Shown here: piece after piece, positions 44,254 through 56,638 of the stretch
Layout: every line of letters begins with the position of its first letter
Numbering within the stretch: position 1 is the stretch's first letter
Source: Maratus speciosus
Lineage: Eukaryota > Arthropoda > Arachnida > Araneae > Salticidae
Length of the DNA stretch: 64,000 bases
Direction of reading: 5' to 3'
NCBI GenBank assembly: GCA_963932465.1
Contig: OZ010788.1
Coordinates: forward strand, 196,232,559-196,296,558
Position numbers and translations under genes: made by a program
The notes under the pieces: generated by a model
What the model was told of the DNA's origin: nothing
What the model saw: only the letters and a program-made list of their open reading frames with translations
The model's database searches: none

Positions 44254-46600
44254 ATATATATATATATATATATATATATCTGACCTATGTCACACTGTAA
44301 CTCCCGTAATTATGAACCGATTTCGATGAAATTTGGTGTGTACATAGTACATATCAATGTCTCGACCGAGTTCGTTGGCCAGCTTCATCCGCCATTTTGT
44401 TTCAAAATGGCGGCCATTTAAAATTTTTAAAAAATTTTAAAACTTGAAATGTGGTACCAAAAAATTAAAAATGGAAAAATATTTTTTTCTTATGTATTTG
44501 ACCTTTATACAAAGATTCCGAAGCAGTTTTTGTTTCGTCTATATCTTAAAAAATGGCTGAGTTATAGCATTTTGAATTTCTAGCGTGGCTGACATTTTGA
44601 AACGTCCTGAACTTTGTCACGCGATAAAAGGCGTATTTATGAACCGATTTGGATGTAATTCAGTGTGTACATAGTACATACAAATCTCTCGACCGAGTTC
44701 GTTGGCCAGCTTCATCCGCCATTTTGTTTCAAAATGGCGGCCATTTAAAATTTTTTTAAAAATTTAAAAATTGAAATGTGGTACCAAAAAATTGAAAATG
44801 GAAAAAATATTTTTTCTTATGTATTTGACCTTTATACAAAGATTTCGGAGCAGTTTTTGTTTCGTCTATATCTTAAAAATGGCTGAGTTATAGCATTTTG
44901 AATTTCTAGCGTGGCTGACATTTTGAAACGTCCTGAATTTTGTCACGCGATAAAAGGCGTATTTATGAACCGATTTGGATGTAACTTCGTTTATACATAG
45001 TACATACCAATGTCTCGACCGGGTTCGTTGGTCAGCTTCATCTGCCATCTTGTTTAAAAATGGTGGCCATTTAAATTTTTAAGAAAAATTTAAATTTGAA
45101 ATGTGGTACCGAAAAATTAAAAATTGAAAAAATATTTTGTTTTTATGTGTTTGACCTTGATAAAAAGATTCGGGAGCAGTTTTTGTTTCGTCTATATCTT
45201 AAGAAATGGCTGAGTTATAGCATTTTGAATTTCTAGCGTGGCTGACATTTTGAAACGTCCTGATTTTTCTCACGTAATAACAGGCGTATTTATGAACCGA
45301 CTTGGATGTACCTTGGTGTGTACATAGTACATACAAATATCTCGACCGAGTTCGTCGTCCGGCTTCATCCGCCATCTTGTTTCAAAATGGCGGCCATTAA
45401 AAAAATTAAAAAATTAAAAAATTTAAATGAGATACCAAAAAAATTGGAAAGTGAAAAAGATTTTTTTTGTATGTGTTTTACCTTAATACAAAGATTCCGG
45501 AACAGTTTTTCTTTCGTCTATATCTAATAAAAATGGCTGAGTAATAGCATTTTGAATTTATCTTGTGGCTGACATTTTAAAACGACCTGATTTTTGTCAC
45601 GCGACAACAGGCGTAATTATGAACCTATTTGGATGTAACTTGGTCTGTACATAGTACATACCAATGTCTCGACCGAGTTCGTTGGCCAGCTTCATTCGCC
45701 ATCTTGTTTCAAAAGGGTTGCCATTTAAAAAAAATTAAATTTAAAATTCAAAATGAGGTATTAAACAATTGGAAAATGAAAAAGATTTTTTTATGTGTTT
45801 GACCTTGATACAAAGATTCCGGAGCAGTTTTTGTTTCTGAAAATTTGTTCTTTTGTTTATATCTTAAAAAATGGTTGATTTATAGCACTTTGAATTTCTA
45901 GCATGGCTAACATTTTGAAACGATCTTGTATTTGTCACGCGATAACACACGTATTCGCCTATTTCGATGTAAGAAGGCATGTGGATAGTATACATCAACA
46001 CCTCGACCAAGTTCGCTGGCCAGATTCATCAGCCATCTTGTTTCAAAATGGCGACCATTAAATTAAAAAATATATATATATATTTAAAGTGAGGTGCAAA
46101 AAAATTAGAAATTGAAAAGGGTTTCTTTCTTAAGTATTTGACCTTGATATAAGGATTCAGGAGCATTTTTTGTTTGTCTTTACCTTAAAAAATGGCTCAG
46201 ATATAGCAGTTTCAATTTCTATTGTGGGTGACATTTTGAAAAATCTGATTTTTTGCATGCGACAGCACTCCTATATATTAACCGATTCCGATGTGAGTGA
46301 GCATGTGCACAGCAATTACTAAGGTCTCGACCGAATTCACTGCTTAGCCTCATCCACCATGTTGTCTTAAAATGACAGGCACTTTAAGAAATTGCCGAAT
46401 TCGGCAGCCAAATATATGTTACTTCAAAGAAAAGCAGCTTGGATAAAGCTGACTAATTTCGCGAAATTCTCATTCATAATGATTTAGTATTGATAAAAAT
46501 TAGTATTGAATCTCCTACATTCGGTTTCCACTTAATTGAGCTTCGTGTGTTTGAATAATATAAGTTGGCTTTTTAAAAATAAGGAATGTGAAAGCTACCT
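41932..46600. repeat. Duplicated block of 13 monomers of about 327 bp, outer inverted ends
   Basis: Two tandem blocks (41932-44093 and 44094 to about 46574) each start with AGGTAGCTTTCTTTAC, AAAGCTACCTATTGCAGCCG and an AT microsatellite. They then carry 6 and 7 monomers. Monomer landmarks (TTTATGAACCGATTTGG, TGTCTCGACCGAGTTCG, TGGCCAGCTTCATCCGCCAT, ATATCTTAAAAAATGGCTGA) recur at 325-330 bp spacing from about 42154 to 43788 and 44308 to 46268. The right edge reads GAAAGCTACCT (46590-46600), the complement of the left AGGTAGCTTTC, so the whole may be one element with 11-bp inverted ends. No coding sequence is supported. Confidence 0.85.
42056..42124. repeat. AT microsatellite (leader of block 1)
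   Basis: Almost pure TA dinucleotides, interrupted once by CA. A similar run occurs in the leader of block 2 at 44218-44280. Confidence 0.9.
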
Positions 46601-47990
46601 CTTCCTCCCGGCACTGGCCGGAAGGACTTTTGTATTTTGAAATAGTTGCATTTTCATTTGTATATTAATCTGTATACATTCAGCTATTATGTTTTTTGTT
46701 ACAAGCGCTGTCCTAATATGTGTATAATTAAGCAATCTAGAGTTTTCATGAATTTAAGATGTACCAAATGAAAATGTAATATTGCATTTAAGAAACATGG
46801 TCTTCAGGAAAAATTATTTTCTGGTTGGGAGAATATTTAAGATAGAATAATTTTAAAATTCTGTGTTTACAGTTTTAAAGATTTAGAAAATTTTCATTAT
46901 TTAATAATAAAAGCATTTACCAAGGTTCTTCAAAAGTTAATTTGAAAACCAGGCAGTTTTAGCAGCAGAGAAATCAATGTCGTACTGATATATTCTTCAC
47001 ATGAATTGGCTGTCTGTATCTGATATTGATTCTAAAGTTGCAAATAGTAGTGATACAAATAATAGTGATACTTTAAAATAAAATTAAAATGCTTTACTAT
47101 ATATATTTACACATTAACTTTCTGATAATTTGAATTTCAACTTAAACTTTTCAACATGCAAAGATAAAAATAGTTGTAAATGATTAAGGAAAATGTTGTA
47201 AAGTTCAGAAGTGACTGTAATTTAAAAATAACTGTAATTTTAAATCCCATAAGAAAAAGAAAATGTTTTTTTCTTTTTCTTGTGATCACCTACACAATTC
47301 TGTAGGTCAGGTCTTAAAGGTTTATACGCTTTTCGCACGAAATTTTTTAACTATATGAAATTTTATGTCGTTTTAAATATTCAAGTGTAAATATATATTT
47401 GTGCGTAGGAATACGGTGTTTGGAAACGCTATAAGAAAACGGTTTGAACTATCACGTTTTAAATATATTCTTTTATATATGACGTAACATTCACCATTTA
47501 ATGCTTTTCGCACGTATTGCTTAATAATTTTAAAGTTTTCTTTATTTTTTAAAATTCACGTGTATATATACTTTTTAATTAAAAACTGTTCGTAAATATT
47601 ATTATTTGGGCTTTTTTACAATCTGACAACAGTAGGTACAAACTGGCTATTTTAAACTATGAATTAAACCTCTGTTCAGATAATGAAACTTTACATAAAA
47701 GATTAGGAAAAGTAGGCTTAAAAAAATTGACAAGTTCAAAAAATGATTGCATACTGTACACCACAATGTAGTCAAGTATGTTCTTTTAAAAGGTGGTTAA
47801 ATTTCTATGCATTCTTTTTGATCCTATAAAACTTTTTTAAAGAACTATTTTGACTGATTTTAACAATAAATAGTTCTTTGAAAAATTCTTTGATTTAATA
47901 ACTGTCTACTTCAGTGTGTTTATAATACATTTCTCTATAAACTTAGCAGTTTTCATGCTTTTATATGCAATAGTTCTTTTTAACGCTTTC
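46601..47990. other. AT-rich stretch without recognised feature
   Basis: No element ends or coding frames were recognised. CTTTTCGCACG phrases recur near 47330 and 47506, hinting at a decayed duplication. Confidence 0.4.
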
Positions 47991-47999
47991 CAACAGCAT

Positions 48000-48690
48000 T
48001 CAGTTTGTCTGTCCGTTTGGCCGTCTGTCCACGCTCTAATTCCCGTAAATATACTCGGATTTTCATGCAATGGATAAAGGTTATTTAGGGTCACCAAAGC
48101 ATTTTTGGCATTGTATATGAAGTATGTAGGATTAATAGTTCATTTACAGGGCACTCAAAATTATTACATTACATTATGGTATATGGGGAAAATCGTTTGC
48201 AGAGTATTTGAATGACATTGCACTATTTCAAATGTATTGAAACTGATATAAATCACTGAATTTCACTACGATCACGTTAGAACAGGGCATTTATAGCATT
48301 TTTTATTCACTTACAGGGACACACAAAAGAAATTCGTTACAATACTAAAAGAAACTAAAAGAAAGAAGTACAATACTGTCTTTGAGTCATAATTGTTAGA
48401 GTGTACGGTTAAAAATTCTGTATGCGCTTTTAAATCTAATTAATTTTTTGCATGTTACTCACTATATATAAATTCTATACCTCATATACAGGGCTGCACA
48501 AAAATATTCACGTAACATTCTACTTATTAGAGGAAATTGCTGAAGGGGAATTTTCAACTGAAGTATATGTATTTCTTAAGTGAACTAAATTTTGGTATGC
48601 ATGCAGTTAGTAGATACAAATCTATATATCCTATACAGGGCTGATGAAAACATTCGAATAATTTCCCGATTGTAGATAGGAACAGATGAA
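48000..48690 (+). repeat. Dispersed monomer family, copy 3
   Basis: A leader GTTTGTCTGTCCGTTTGGCC and CTCTAATTCCCGTAAATATA is followed by monomers with CATTTACAGGGCACTCAAAA (about 48140), CACTTACAGGGACACACAAA (about 48310), CATATACAGGGCTGCACAAA (about 48484) and CCTATACAGGGCTGATG (about 48630). The layout matches 31990-32840 and 52262-53630. Confidence 0.7.
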
Positions 48691-49078
48691 ATTGGGTTTT
48701 GAAATGTGTTACGCGTTTCCATATGGTTGAATTAGGTTAATGTTTTAATTTTTTTTTTAACTGTGCTGTTTTTTTTACATTGTACTGAATGTGTTAGAAA
48801 GTGTTCCATAATCTATGCTTGACGCATGATTTTTTTTCTTTCTTGTTTTATTATGAGCCGAGAAAGTCAAAAAGATCACAATAAATTCAATTGCGTCTGC
48901 GGTGGTGGCAGCAGCAGCATTAGTTACTTTTTTTAGAATAAATAGATTCACTAGCTTTCTATGAAGCGTAAAAAGAATTTTCAATAATCGAGGCTCCAAA
49001 ATAACATATTTTAACGGAAGTTTTTTGGAACTGCATGAATAGTATTTATGAAATTAGGCGTGATTTTTAAGATAAATA
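48691..49078. other. AT-rich stretch without recognised gene
   Basis: Nothing was recognised beyond a short GGTGGTGGCAGCAGCAGC run (about 48901-48918). Confidence 0.4.
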
Positions 49079-51357
49079 TCTGTACTAATATTATAAAGAA
49101 GTAACTTTTGTTTGTGTGTTTGTAAAGCGTAATCTCTGAAACTACCGAACCGATTCGAAAAGTAACAGTGGCAAATTGATGGTTATAGTCCCTGCTCCAA
49201 CATAGGTTATATTTTATATCGGTGTTTTTCCATCAAGGGCGTGCAGGAACAGAAAGCATTCTAAATTGCTATTTTTGTAATACTGAAGGGACTAGAAATT
49301 TGAAATTTGGAACGGTAGTTACTTATAAGATATAAATGTTCTTTAAGAACAGTTTCTAAAAAATTCCAAATTTAAAAAGGTAAAAAACGTTTAAAATTAC
49401 GATTTTTATGCAATTGTTAAAGATAGAAACTTGAAATTTGGCGTGATAAATACTTATGATATAAATAATCTCAAAGAACAGTTACTAAAAATTTCGAAAT
49501 TTAAAAGGGTGAAATGAGCGAAAAACGTTCTAAAAACTTTCTAAATTACGACTCCTATGGAATCTCAGGAAATACCAAACCGATTTTTAAAGTAATGGGG
49601 AGAAATTGGTGGTGAAAGTCCCTGCTCCAACATAGGCTATATTTTATGTCGGTGCCACTACCAAAAGAGAGTTACAGGAGCGAAACACTCCAAAATTGCA
49701 ATTTTTGTTATATTGAAGAGACTAGAATCTTGAAATTTAGCATAGAATAGTTTCTAAAAAATTGTAAATTTAAAAAGGTGAAATGAGTAAAAAAGTTCTA
49801 AAAATTTTCTAAATTTCGGTTTCTATGGAATTGTTAAAGATAGAAATTTGAAATTTGGCATGGTAGTTACTTATAAGATGTAAATGCTCTCTAAGAACAG
49901 TTGAAAAACAATTCGAAAATTAAAAGGGTAAAATGAGCGAAAAGCTTTTTAAAAAATTTCTAAATTACGATTTGTATGGAATCTGAAGAAATACCAAACC
50001 AATTTCAAAAGTGATGGTTGGAAATTGATGGTGATAGTCATTGTTCCAACGTGTGCTATATTTTATGTTGATGCCACTTTCCACCAGAGAATTGGTAGCC
50101 CGCTAGACTAGAAGCTTGGAAGAGGGCATGATGGTTACTTTTAAGATGTAAATGCGTGATTTGAACGGTTTCCTAAAAATTCAAACCTTGAAATGAGCGT
50201 AGAAGCTTCAAAATGCATTCTAAATTATCATTTATTTAGAATTAGTTTTAGTTCTTCTCATTAATTTAAGTCTCATTTTCGACTAATACAGTGCAATAAT
50301 GAAGTTTAGTCAAACTGTGGCTTAATCAGTAATTTTTACTTTCTTCTATTTTCAATCGAAGAAAGTATTGTAATCGAAATTTTTTTTCGATTTGCAGTTT
50401 TCGACGGATTTACACGTTTTAAGGGTCAGAGATCCTAAAAAATATGTTTATAGAAAATGTCTGTCTGTCCATGCGTCCGCCGCCATTGTACCATTAAAAA
50501 GTGTATAAAGTTATGCATAGAATTGAACCAAATTTTTTTTAAGTTTCTGGCTATGGCAAGTAGGTTTTCCCTTAATTTGAAAAACAACCGCCGGAAGGGG
50601 GCCCTGTAATAGCAATTTTTGTACGATTTTGAATATTATACCATCAAAAACTGTATGAAGTTATGCATAGAATTGATTTTTTTTTTATTTTATGTTTTTG
50701 GCTATGACAAGGAGGTCCTCCCTTAATTTGGAAAGCATCCGCCGGAAGGGGCCGCTGTAATAGCTATTTTTGTGCGATTTTGAATATTGTACCATCGAAA
50801 ACTGTATGAAGTTATGCATAGAATTGAACCACATTTTTCGTGAATGTTTTTGGCCATGGCAAGAAGATCCTCCGTGAATTTGGAAATATTCCGCTGAAAT
50901 TGAGCACTTATAATAGCGATTTTCGTGTAATTTTCTTGATTTTTAGTGCTTCTATTATACATCGGCGGCTCGTGAGTCGACGGGAACTACCCATCCTGAT
51001 AACCCGACGATTTTCGAACAACTGATATATAACAGAATAACGAAAAACTATTGATTTTAATAAATATCATGATCGAGATTAACTCGTTTTTACTACGATT
51101 AATTGACTGAAGAAGAAATTTAAGATGAAAGTCAAAGTTGATATAGTATTGAACTAATAAAAATGAAATATTGACATTTGTAACAACATTTTGAAATATT
51201 CAAATATATGAGATAGAAGAAAGTTTTGGGATTGGCGCATCCAACTAATTTAATTATTCGTATTAGGAGTATATTTTCTTCTAATAAGAATAGGCATACA
51301 AATACCACTTGGCATATTTCAATTATTACGCGAGCAAGGCCGCATAGGATTTGCTAG
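49079..51357 (+). mobile_element. Non-autonomous Helitron-like element, 2.28 kb
   Basis: It starts A|TCTGTACTAATATTATAAAG (49079) and ends GCGAGCAAGGCCGC...GATTTGCTAG|T (CTAG 51354-51357), fitting Helitron termini. The sequence after the start (TTTGTTTGTGTGTTTGTAAA, CTACCGAACCGATTCG) is typical of arthropod Helitron 5' regions. The body has loosely repeated phrases (TTTGAAATTTGGCATGGTAG; AAATGAGCGAAAAAC) with a period of several hundred bp. A TIR element is nested at 50338-51223. No Rep/helicase coding is seen. Confidence 0.75.
50338..51223. mobile_element. Nested TIR element with 147-bp tandem repeats
   Basis: The left ACTTTCTTCTATTTTC and the complement of the right end, ACTTTCTTCTATCTC, form terminal inverted repeats inside the Helitron-like element. 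Three tandem units (near 50502, 50650 and 50797) share TGAAGTTATGCATAGAATTG, CGCCGGAAGGGGCC-type sequence and GCGATTTTGAATATT-type sequence at about 147 bp. The phrase GGATTTACACGTTTTAAGG near the left end is also seen inverted at 35885-35905. Confidence 0.6.
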
Positions 51358-52261
51358 TTACTTATAAAAAAGTGGGTGTTTTTTTATAAGCTGTTTTTAC
51401 TTTTATTTTTACTACCATTGTGCTAATTGACCATACTTAGTGAAGACTGGATGCTAATGGAAGATGGAAGCTAATGGAATAAGTGGATTTTCTCATAAAA
51501 TAAAGCAGTTAAATGTTCAGGCTTGTGTCAAGAGATAGCGGTATCAACAGTACACAACCACATGTATTGAACTTTTTTTTTTCCATTAGCTGATTGCAAA
51601 GGAGAAAGTAAAACATTCCTAAGCCTAATTTGGAACGGTTCTTTTAATGTTTAATAACTGCTCGTTTTGTTAAAGGTTGTCAACAATATTAAACGTGATT
51701 ATGAAGCTTTTAATCAGCATTTCATTTGTAATCTTTGTTTTGTGTTAATGAAAAATATTTAATTTACAATAATACAGTTCTAAATGGTACAGGGATTAAT
51801 AGGATATGTCAGATTGGGGGCCCCAAAGTGATTATATAGAAACATTGTATCTAAATTTACGTTAAATGATACATTTTGTACACAAAAAACTCAATGTACC
51901 TTATTCTTTTATATCTGTTAAAATTAATACCATTTTACTAAATTAATTTAACAAAAGCATGGCAAAATACTAAAAACGTCAATCAAATTTCTTTTAGTAG
52001 GTTTTACGAAATTGGAAAGAAAATTTAATTTTCAAAGTACGATTTTGTTCTATATATTTATAATAATGCTGATGTAATTTTCGAAATCGCTTATTTAATA
52101 AATGTTTACGTTTAATTAGTGTATCCCATTAGACAATGGATTCGGAATTTAATGGGACAAGATTTCATTTCACAAATTAATGCTATTTCTCTTTCAATAA
52201 ATAAAATATGTCCAACATTTTTAAACAACATAGTTGAAAATAGATTCCAACATAATTGAAA
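51358..52261. other. AT-rich stretch without recognised feature
   Basis: No coding or transposon-end signals were recognised. Confidence 0.4.
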
Positions 52262-53630
52262 AGTGTTTATGTCTGTCGGTTTGTCTGTCTGTCTGTCCGT
52301 GCTCTAACTCGCGTAAATATCGTCAGATTGCCATGAAATTATTATATATTATTGGGGTTTACTATGGCATGTTCGCTATTGAAAATTAAGGGGACACGGT
52401 ACCTTTTAAACTACATTTTCGATTTTGAATAATATTGTAATATACTTAAATATAATGCCACTACAGATATGAGGTACTATAAAGCAAATATAATTTCATA
52501 TAATTTCAAAAAAAAAAAATCTTGTAGAACAGCCTATTTAACTAAAATTTAAAATTTAAAAAAATTAAAAAAATGTTTTTAAATCCCTACTGCTTTTTTA
52601 AATATGAATATTTTTGCTTCAATTTTTTTTTTCCATATTCCTTAGATTATACTACATGAAACTGTGCATGGACTTTTAGATGTATAGGATATTTCATTTA
52701 ATATCAATATTTTTCTCTTTTGTATAGTAAACAATCAAGGAAAAATTATTGGAATTCTTAAAAAAAAAATAACTATAACCTTGAATGTTAAATCCATGCA
52801 CAATTTTATGTAGTATGTTTTTAGGATTACGGAGAAAAAAAATTTGAAGCAAAAATATTCATATTTAAAAAAGTAGTAGAGATTTAAAAAAAATTTTTAT
52901 TTTTTTTAAATTTAAATAGGCTGTTCTACAAGATTTTTTTTTTAATTATATGAAATTATATTTGCTTTATAGTACCTCATATCTGTAGTGACATTATATT
53001 TAAGTATATTACAGTATTATTCAAAATTGAAAAAGTAGTTTAAAAGGTACTGTGTCCCCTTAAATTTGTAGCATTTACGGTTCATTTACAGGGGCACTCA
53101 AGGGAATTCCGTTACAGTACGGCCTATGGAGAAAAATCGTTTGCGGTGCATTTTAATTGTATTACCCTGATTAAAATGAAATTTATACTACAGGTGTACT
53201 ACAAGGCGCTTAATGTAGAATCTGCTGTGAATATAATTTATAGTTCATTTACAGAGACACACAAAAGTATTTTGCTACAGTTACTGCCTATGAAGAATAA
53301 TTGCTGGAAGTGCGTTTTTAGTTGTAGTGCACGTTTTAAAATTTTGCTTTTTTATATTACTTGATGTGTATAAATTCTATAGATCATATACAGGGCTACA
53401 CAAAAGATCTCAAGTACATTTCCATTTGTTGACCAAATTACTGAACGGAAATTTTTAACCATACTATGCATTTAATAGAACTAACTTTTAACATTCTATG
53501 TACTATACATACAAATCCATAGATCATATACAGGGCTTCACAAAAAATTCGGATATTTTTGCGCCTATTAATAATAATTGGGTCTTCAATTGCGTTATGA
53601 ATTTTCAAACGTGTTTATTTTTCCATTTAT
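52262..53630 (+). repeat. Dispersed monomer family, copy 4, split by TTAA foldback
   Basis: The leader TGTCTGTCTGTCTGTCCG and CTCTAACTCGCGTAAATATC is followed by GGGGTTTACTATGGCATGTT. Monomers resume after the 52390-53059 insertion: TTCATTTACAGGGGCACTCA (53080), CATTTACAGAGACACACAAA (53247), CATATACAGGGCTACACAAA (53386) and CATATACAGGGCTTCACAAA (53526). Confidence 0.75.
52390..53059. mobile_element. TTAA-flanked foldback element, 670 bp
   Basis: GGGGACACGGTACCTTTTAA (left) and the complement of the right end, GGGGACACAGTACCTTTTAA, begin inverted arms of about 300 bp that cover most of the element (CTACAGATATGAGGTACTAT; CTTGTAGAACAGCC). TTAA flanks both sides (52386-52389 and 53060-53063). 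Removing it joins GTATTGAAAATTAA-type sequence to TTTGTAGCATTTACGG, matching the uninterrupted monomer leader at 32226-32272. No coding sequence. Confidence 0.92.
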
Positions 53631-53639
53631 CACCTTAAG

Positions 53640-54079
53640 GGGGTTGGTCACTCAGCTTCCGATTTCCCCTCACTAATGTAAAGTCTGTGGGCATTTGATG
53701 CATTCGTATATTTAAAATATCTCTTCAGGAAATTAATATTTTTAACTTCTGAAAGACACTGTGTACACTTCCTAAAATATATCTCTTTTTTCCTTAGTTT
53801 TCAAAATATTTCTAAAGTGTAGACTTAATTTTATAGGAAGGGTTAAAATCTTACTCACAGTTCGTCCGCTTTTAACACATAAATTATGAAATTCAGAAAG
53901 ATTTTAGAAATATTTTGAAAACTAAGAAAAAAAAAGAGACATCCTTTAAGAAGAGTACACTGAAAAAAGATTTTAAAAATATTAATTTCCTGAGGAGATA
54001 TTTTAAACATACGAATGCATCAAAAGTCCATAGACTTAATATTACGGAGGTGAATTTCGAAACTGGGTGACCAGCCTCC
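53640..54079. mobile_element. TTAA-flanked foldback element, 440 bp
   Basis: GGGGGTTGGTCACTCAG (left) and the complement of the right end, GGAGGCTGGTCACCCAG, begin inverted arms of about 190 bp (GCATTCGTATATTTAAAATA; GGAAATTAATATTTTTAA). TTAA is present at 53636-53639 and 54080-54083. The arms have diverged more than in the neighbouring 670-bp foldback. Confidence 0.88.
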
Positions 54080-54083
54080 TTAA

Positions 54084-54765
54084 TAAACTGTAACATTTCG
54101 TTTGCTCTAAATGTGTTGAAAAATGTTTCATAATCGATGCTCGATGCTTGATTTTTTGTTCTTGTATTTAATTCAACCTGGTTTGTACATCTAAAGATGA
54201 AATTTTGTAAGCTGCTTTTAACCACTTCCTAATACGATAGAATTATACAAATTATGTACAAAGATGTGTTTCCGATGACAATACAGAATTTTAATAATTT
54301 TACATCATAATTACAAATGAATATTTTAATTTCAGTCTTTTTTCCGTTAGCCCGCCACAGGTGATAAATCGCACAATATTCTCTGTAATTCGTACAATTG
54401 TATGAGAGTTGAAAAACCATGAATTTAATGATGCGCCAATAAACGCTTCCCAAAATATGCCAAATCGCTGTGAAACTGCAACAATGAAATATTTTAGCGG
54501 CTAAAAAGTAGAAAATAAGTTATAAATAAAAAATGACGAGTGTAATATTTTAAAATACATATTTTTTTATCAATTAATAATATAATATTAATTAATTTGC
54601 GGTTGTACGATGAGAAATCAATTTAGAAATCGTAAAAAGGTAGTTTAAATAATGTTTCCTTTTTTTCTGCCAAAAAGAAACAGATCAAAATTTAAATATT
54701 TTTTAATAAATTCACTTGATTGCGCAAACGCAGAAGAACAGTGAATTTTTAATAACCGAATTCAC
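54084..54765. other. AT-rich stretch without recognised feature
   Basis: No supported coding or repeat feature. It could hold the decayed upstream part of the gypsy relic. Confidence 0.4.
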
Positions 54766-54769
54766 TACT

Positions 54770-55970
54770 CACGCCAAGCAAATATTAAAAGAATTACACT
54801 TTGGTCATTTTGGTATAGTAAAAATGAAGTCTTTAGCCCGTAATTTTGTATGGTGGCCAGGAATAGACCAAGATATTGAAGATCTTGCATGAAATTGCAC
54901 TATTTGTGTAAATTTGAAAAAAAAATCCCCAAAGTTGATAAACATCATTGAGAATGGTCTACAGCTCCATGGCAAAGAATTCATATTGATTATTTTGGTC
55001 CTGTTATGGGAAAAATGCTTCTCTTAGTGGTTGATGCCCATAGCAAATGGCCAGAAGTTTTTATTTATCTAATACAACTACAGAAAATACAATTACTTGT
55101 CTTTCTTCACTTTTTGCACGATACAGTTTTCTTATTTCTTTAGTATCAGATAATACTAAACAGTTTACATCTGCAGAATTCGAGACATTTTTGAGAAATC
55201 ATGGTGTAAAACATAAGTTCAGTACTCCATACCATCCAGCTACAAATGAACAGGCTGAGATATATGTGCAAACTCTCAAACGTGGATTACCTTAGCTTCC
55301 AAACCTGGTACTTTGCAAATGAAATTAAATAGCTTCCTTTTTGAATATAGAAAGATGGCTCATGTTACAACGGGTGAGAGTCCTGCCTCTTTATTTCTAA
55401 AACATCATATTAAGAACAAAAATAGATTTTATAGTGCCAAATGTTACAAATTTTGTTCATGATAAACAAGATGCGAAAAACTCCAAAGTTAAAATAAAAG
55501 AATTTGAACAAGAAAGTAGCTGTAAGAAATTATACTCCAGGAGCCAAGTGGAAAATTACATTGTAGAGTTCAAGTTGGTTCGAATATTGGGAAAAGGCAT
55601 GTTGATCCGATAACTAATGTGGGTTGAGAGATTTTTTCAGTAAATAATCCGAATTCTGAAGAAAGTGATACAATAAATTTCAGAAGTGAAAAATCAGTGG
55701 TGAAACAAGTTGATTCTCTGCCAATACAGTCTAGTATCACAGATCTGCAACTAGTTGACTCTCATAATCCAAATAACCCATGTCCTTCATCAACTGACTT
55801 TCATGATCCTGATTCTTCAAGTCCTAAATCAACTGACTCTGATTCAATACTTCCAAAACTTTCTGTTCCCACTAGTTCCATAGTTGATGCTGCTGAACTT
55901 TAAAAAACTAATTCTTCTTCTCCACAGGTACTGAGAAGATCCTTGTAGGTACAGAAGAGCTCCTGATAAA
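54770..55970 (+). pseudogene. gypsy-type LTR retrotransposon integrase relic
   Basis: The segments follow the order of a gypsy/Ty3 integrase. First comes a zinc-binding H-H-C-C-like part (LHFGHFG near 54800, FVWWPGIDQDIED, then NCTIC after an in-frame TGA near 54890). The catalytic core follows with an Asp in HIDYFGPV, an Asp in SDNTKQF and a Glu in NEQAEIY, so all three acidic residues are present. One frameshift separates DAHSKWPEV from the rest. Conserved glycines after the second Asp and before the Glu are replaced. A GES-A-LFLK motif near 55370, a PGAKWK-type C-terminal part and a Ser/Pro/Asp-rich tail (55697-55903) lead to the LTR. Reverse transcriptase and gag are missing, so it is 5'-truncated and dead. 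Confidence 0.9.
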
Positions 55971-55994
55971 CTGAAATATTAAATGAGGGAGAGC

Positions 55995-56219
55995 TGTCAT
56001 GTTTTATGTTTCCATTTATTAGGCATAAATGGCAGCACCAAAAGTTCCCTCCTGAATTCACGATAAAAAGTATCAGAGTATTGTTCGACTCTGTTCTGTA
56101 ATGTGATGTCGTACGTATAGTGACGTGCTTGTTATTGTGTAATGTTAATTAAATGTTTACATGTATAAGTACTACCTCTTCATTGTCTAATTGTGCTGAT
56201 TATTAGTTAATTAGTTACA
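55995..56219 (+). mobile_element. Probable 3' LTR of the gypsy relic
   Basis: A purine-rich tract (ATGAGGGAGAGC, 55983-55994) precedes TGTCATGTTTTATG, and a TG...CA-bounded segment of about 225 bp ends at TTAGTTACA (56219). Position directly after the integrase C-terminus supports an LTR. There is no second LTR in the window to confirm the ends. Confidence 0.6.
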
Positions 56220-56636
56220 AAATACAGAATAGTAACGGATTTTTTGGGGAGGGGAGGTTGCGGGGGGGGGGGGGGGGGGGACATGATTTGCAGTCAAACA
56301 ATGAGGCGTGATTTTCAAGATGAACACTGAATGTTTATAAAAGAATGTTTTTTAAAAACTATTTTTACTTTTATACTTATTTTCTATCAATAGAAAACTA
56401 TTTATTTTCTGTCAAACATAAATCTGGAAATTTTATAAGCTACACTTTCTATATGCTCGCATTCATTCAATAGACCTACATACACTAAAATTTTGAACAA
56501 ACTGGCGCGATAAATAAATAAAGACAAAAAAAAAAAATTAATGACACCATAAAACCTTTCCTTGCGAATTTCTTTATTTTATAGTGTTACTAAGAAGTTT
56601 TTTGTCTTTATTTAGACATGCATACATATTATACTG
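56220..56636. other. AT-rich stretch with a G-run
   Basis: A long G homopolymer lies near 56262-56280. No gene or element end was recognised. Confidence 0.4.
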
Positions 56637-56638
56637 TA

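Noticed and set aside
53893..54225. 110-codon minus-strand frame
   Set aside because: It runs through the inverted arm of the 440-bp TTAA foldback and has a low-complexity, Phe/Leu-rich composition. Chance frame in AT-rich DNA.
55697..55903. Ser/Pro/Asp-rich 68-codon frame as a separate gene
   Set aside because: It lies between the integrase core and the LTR and is the C-terminal tail of the gypsy relic.
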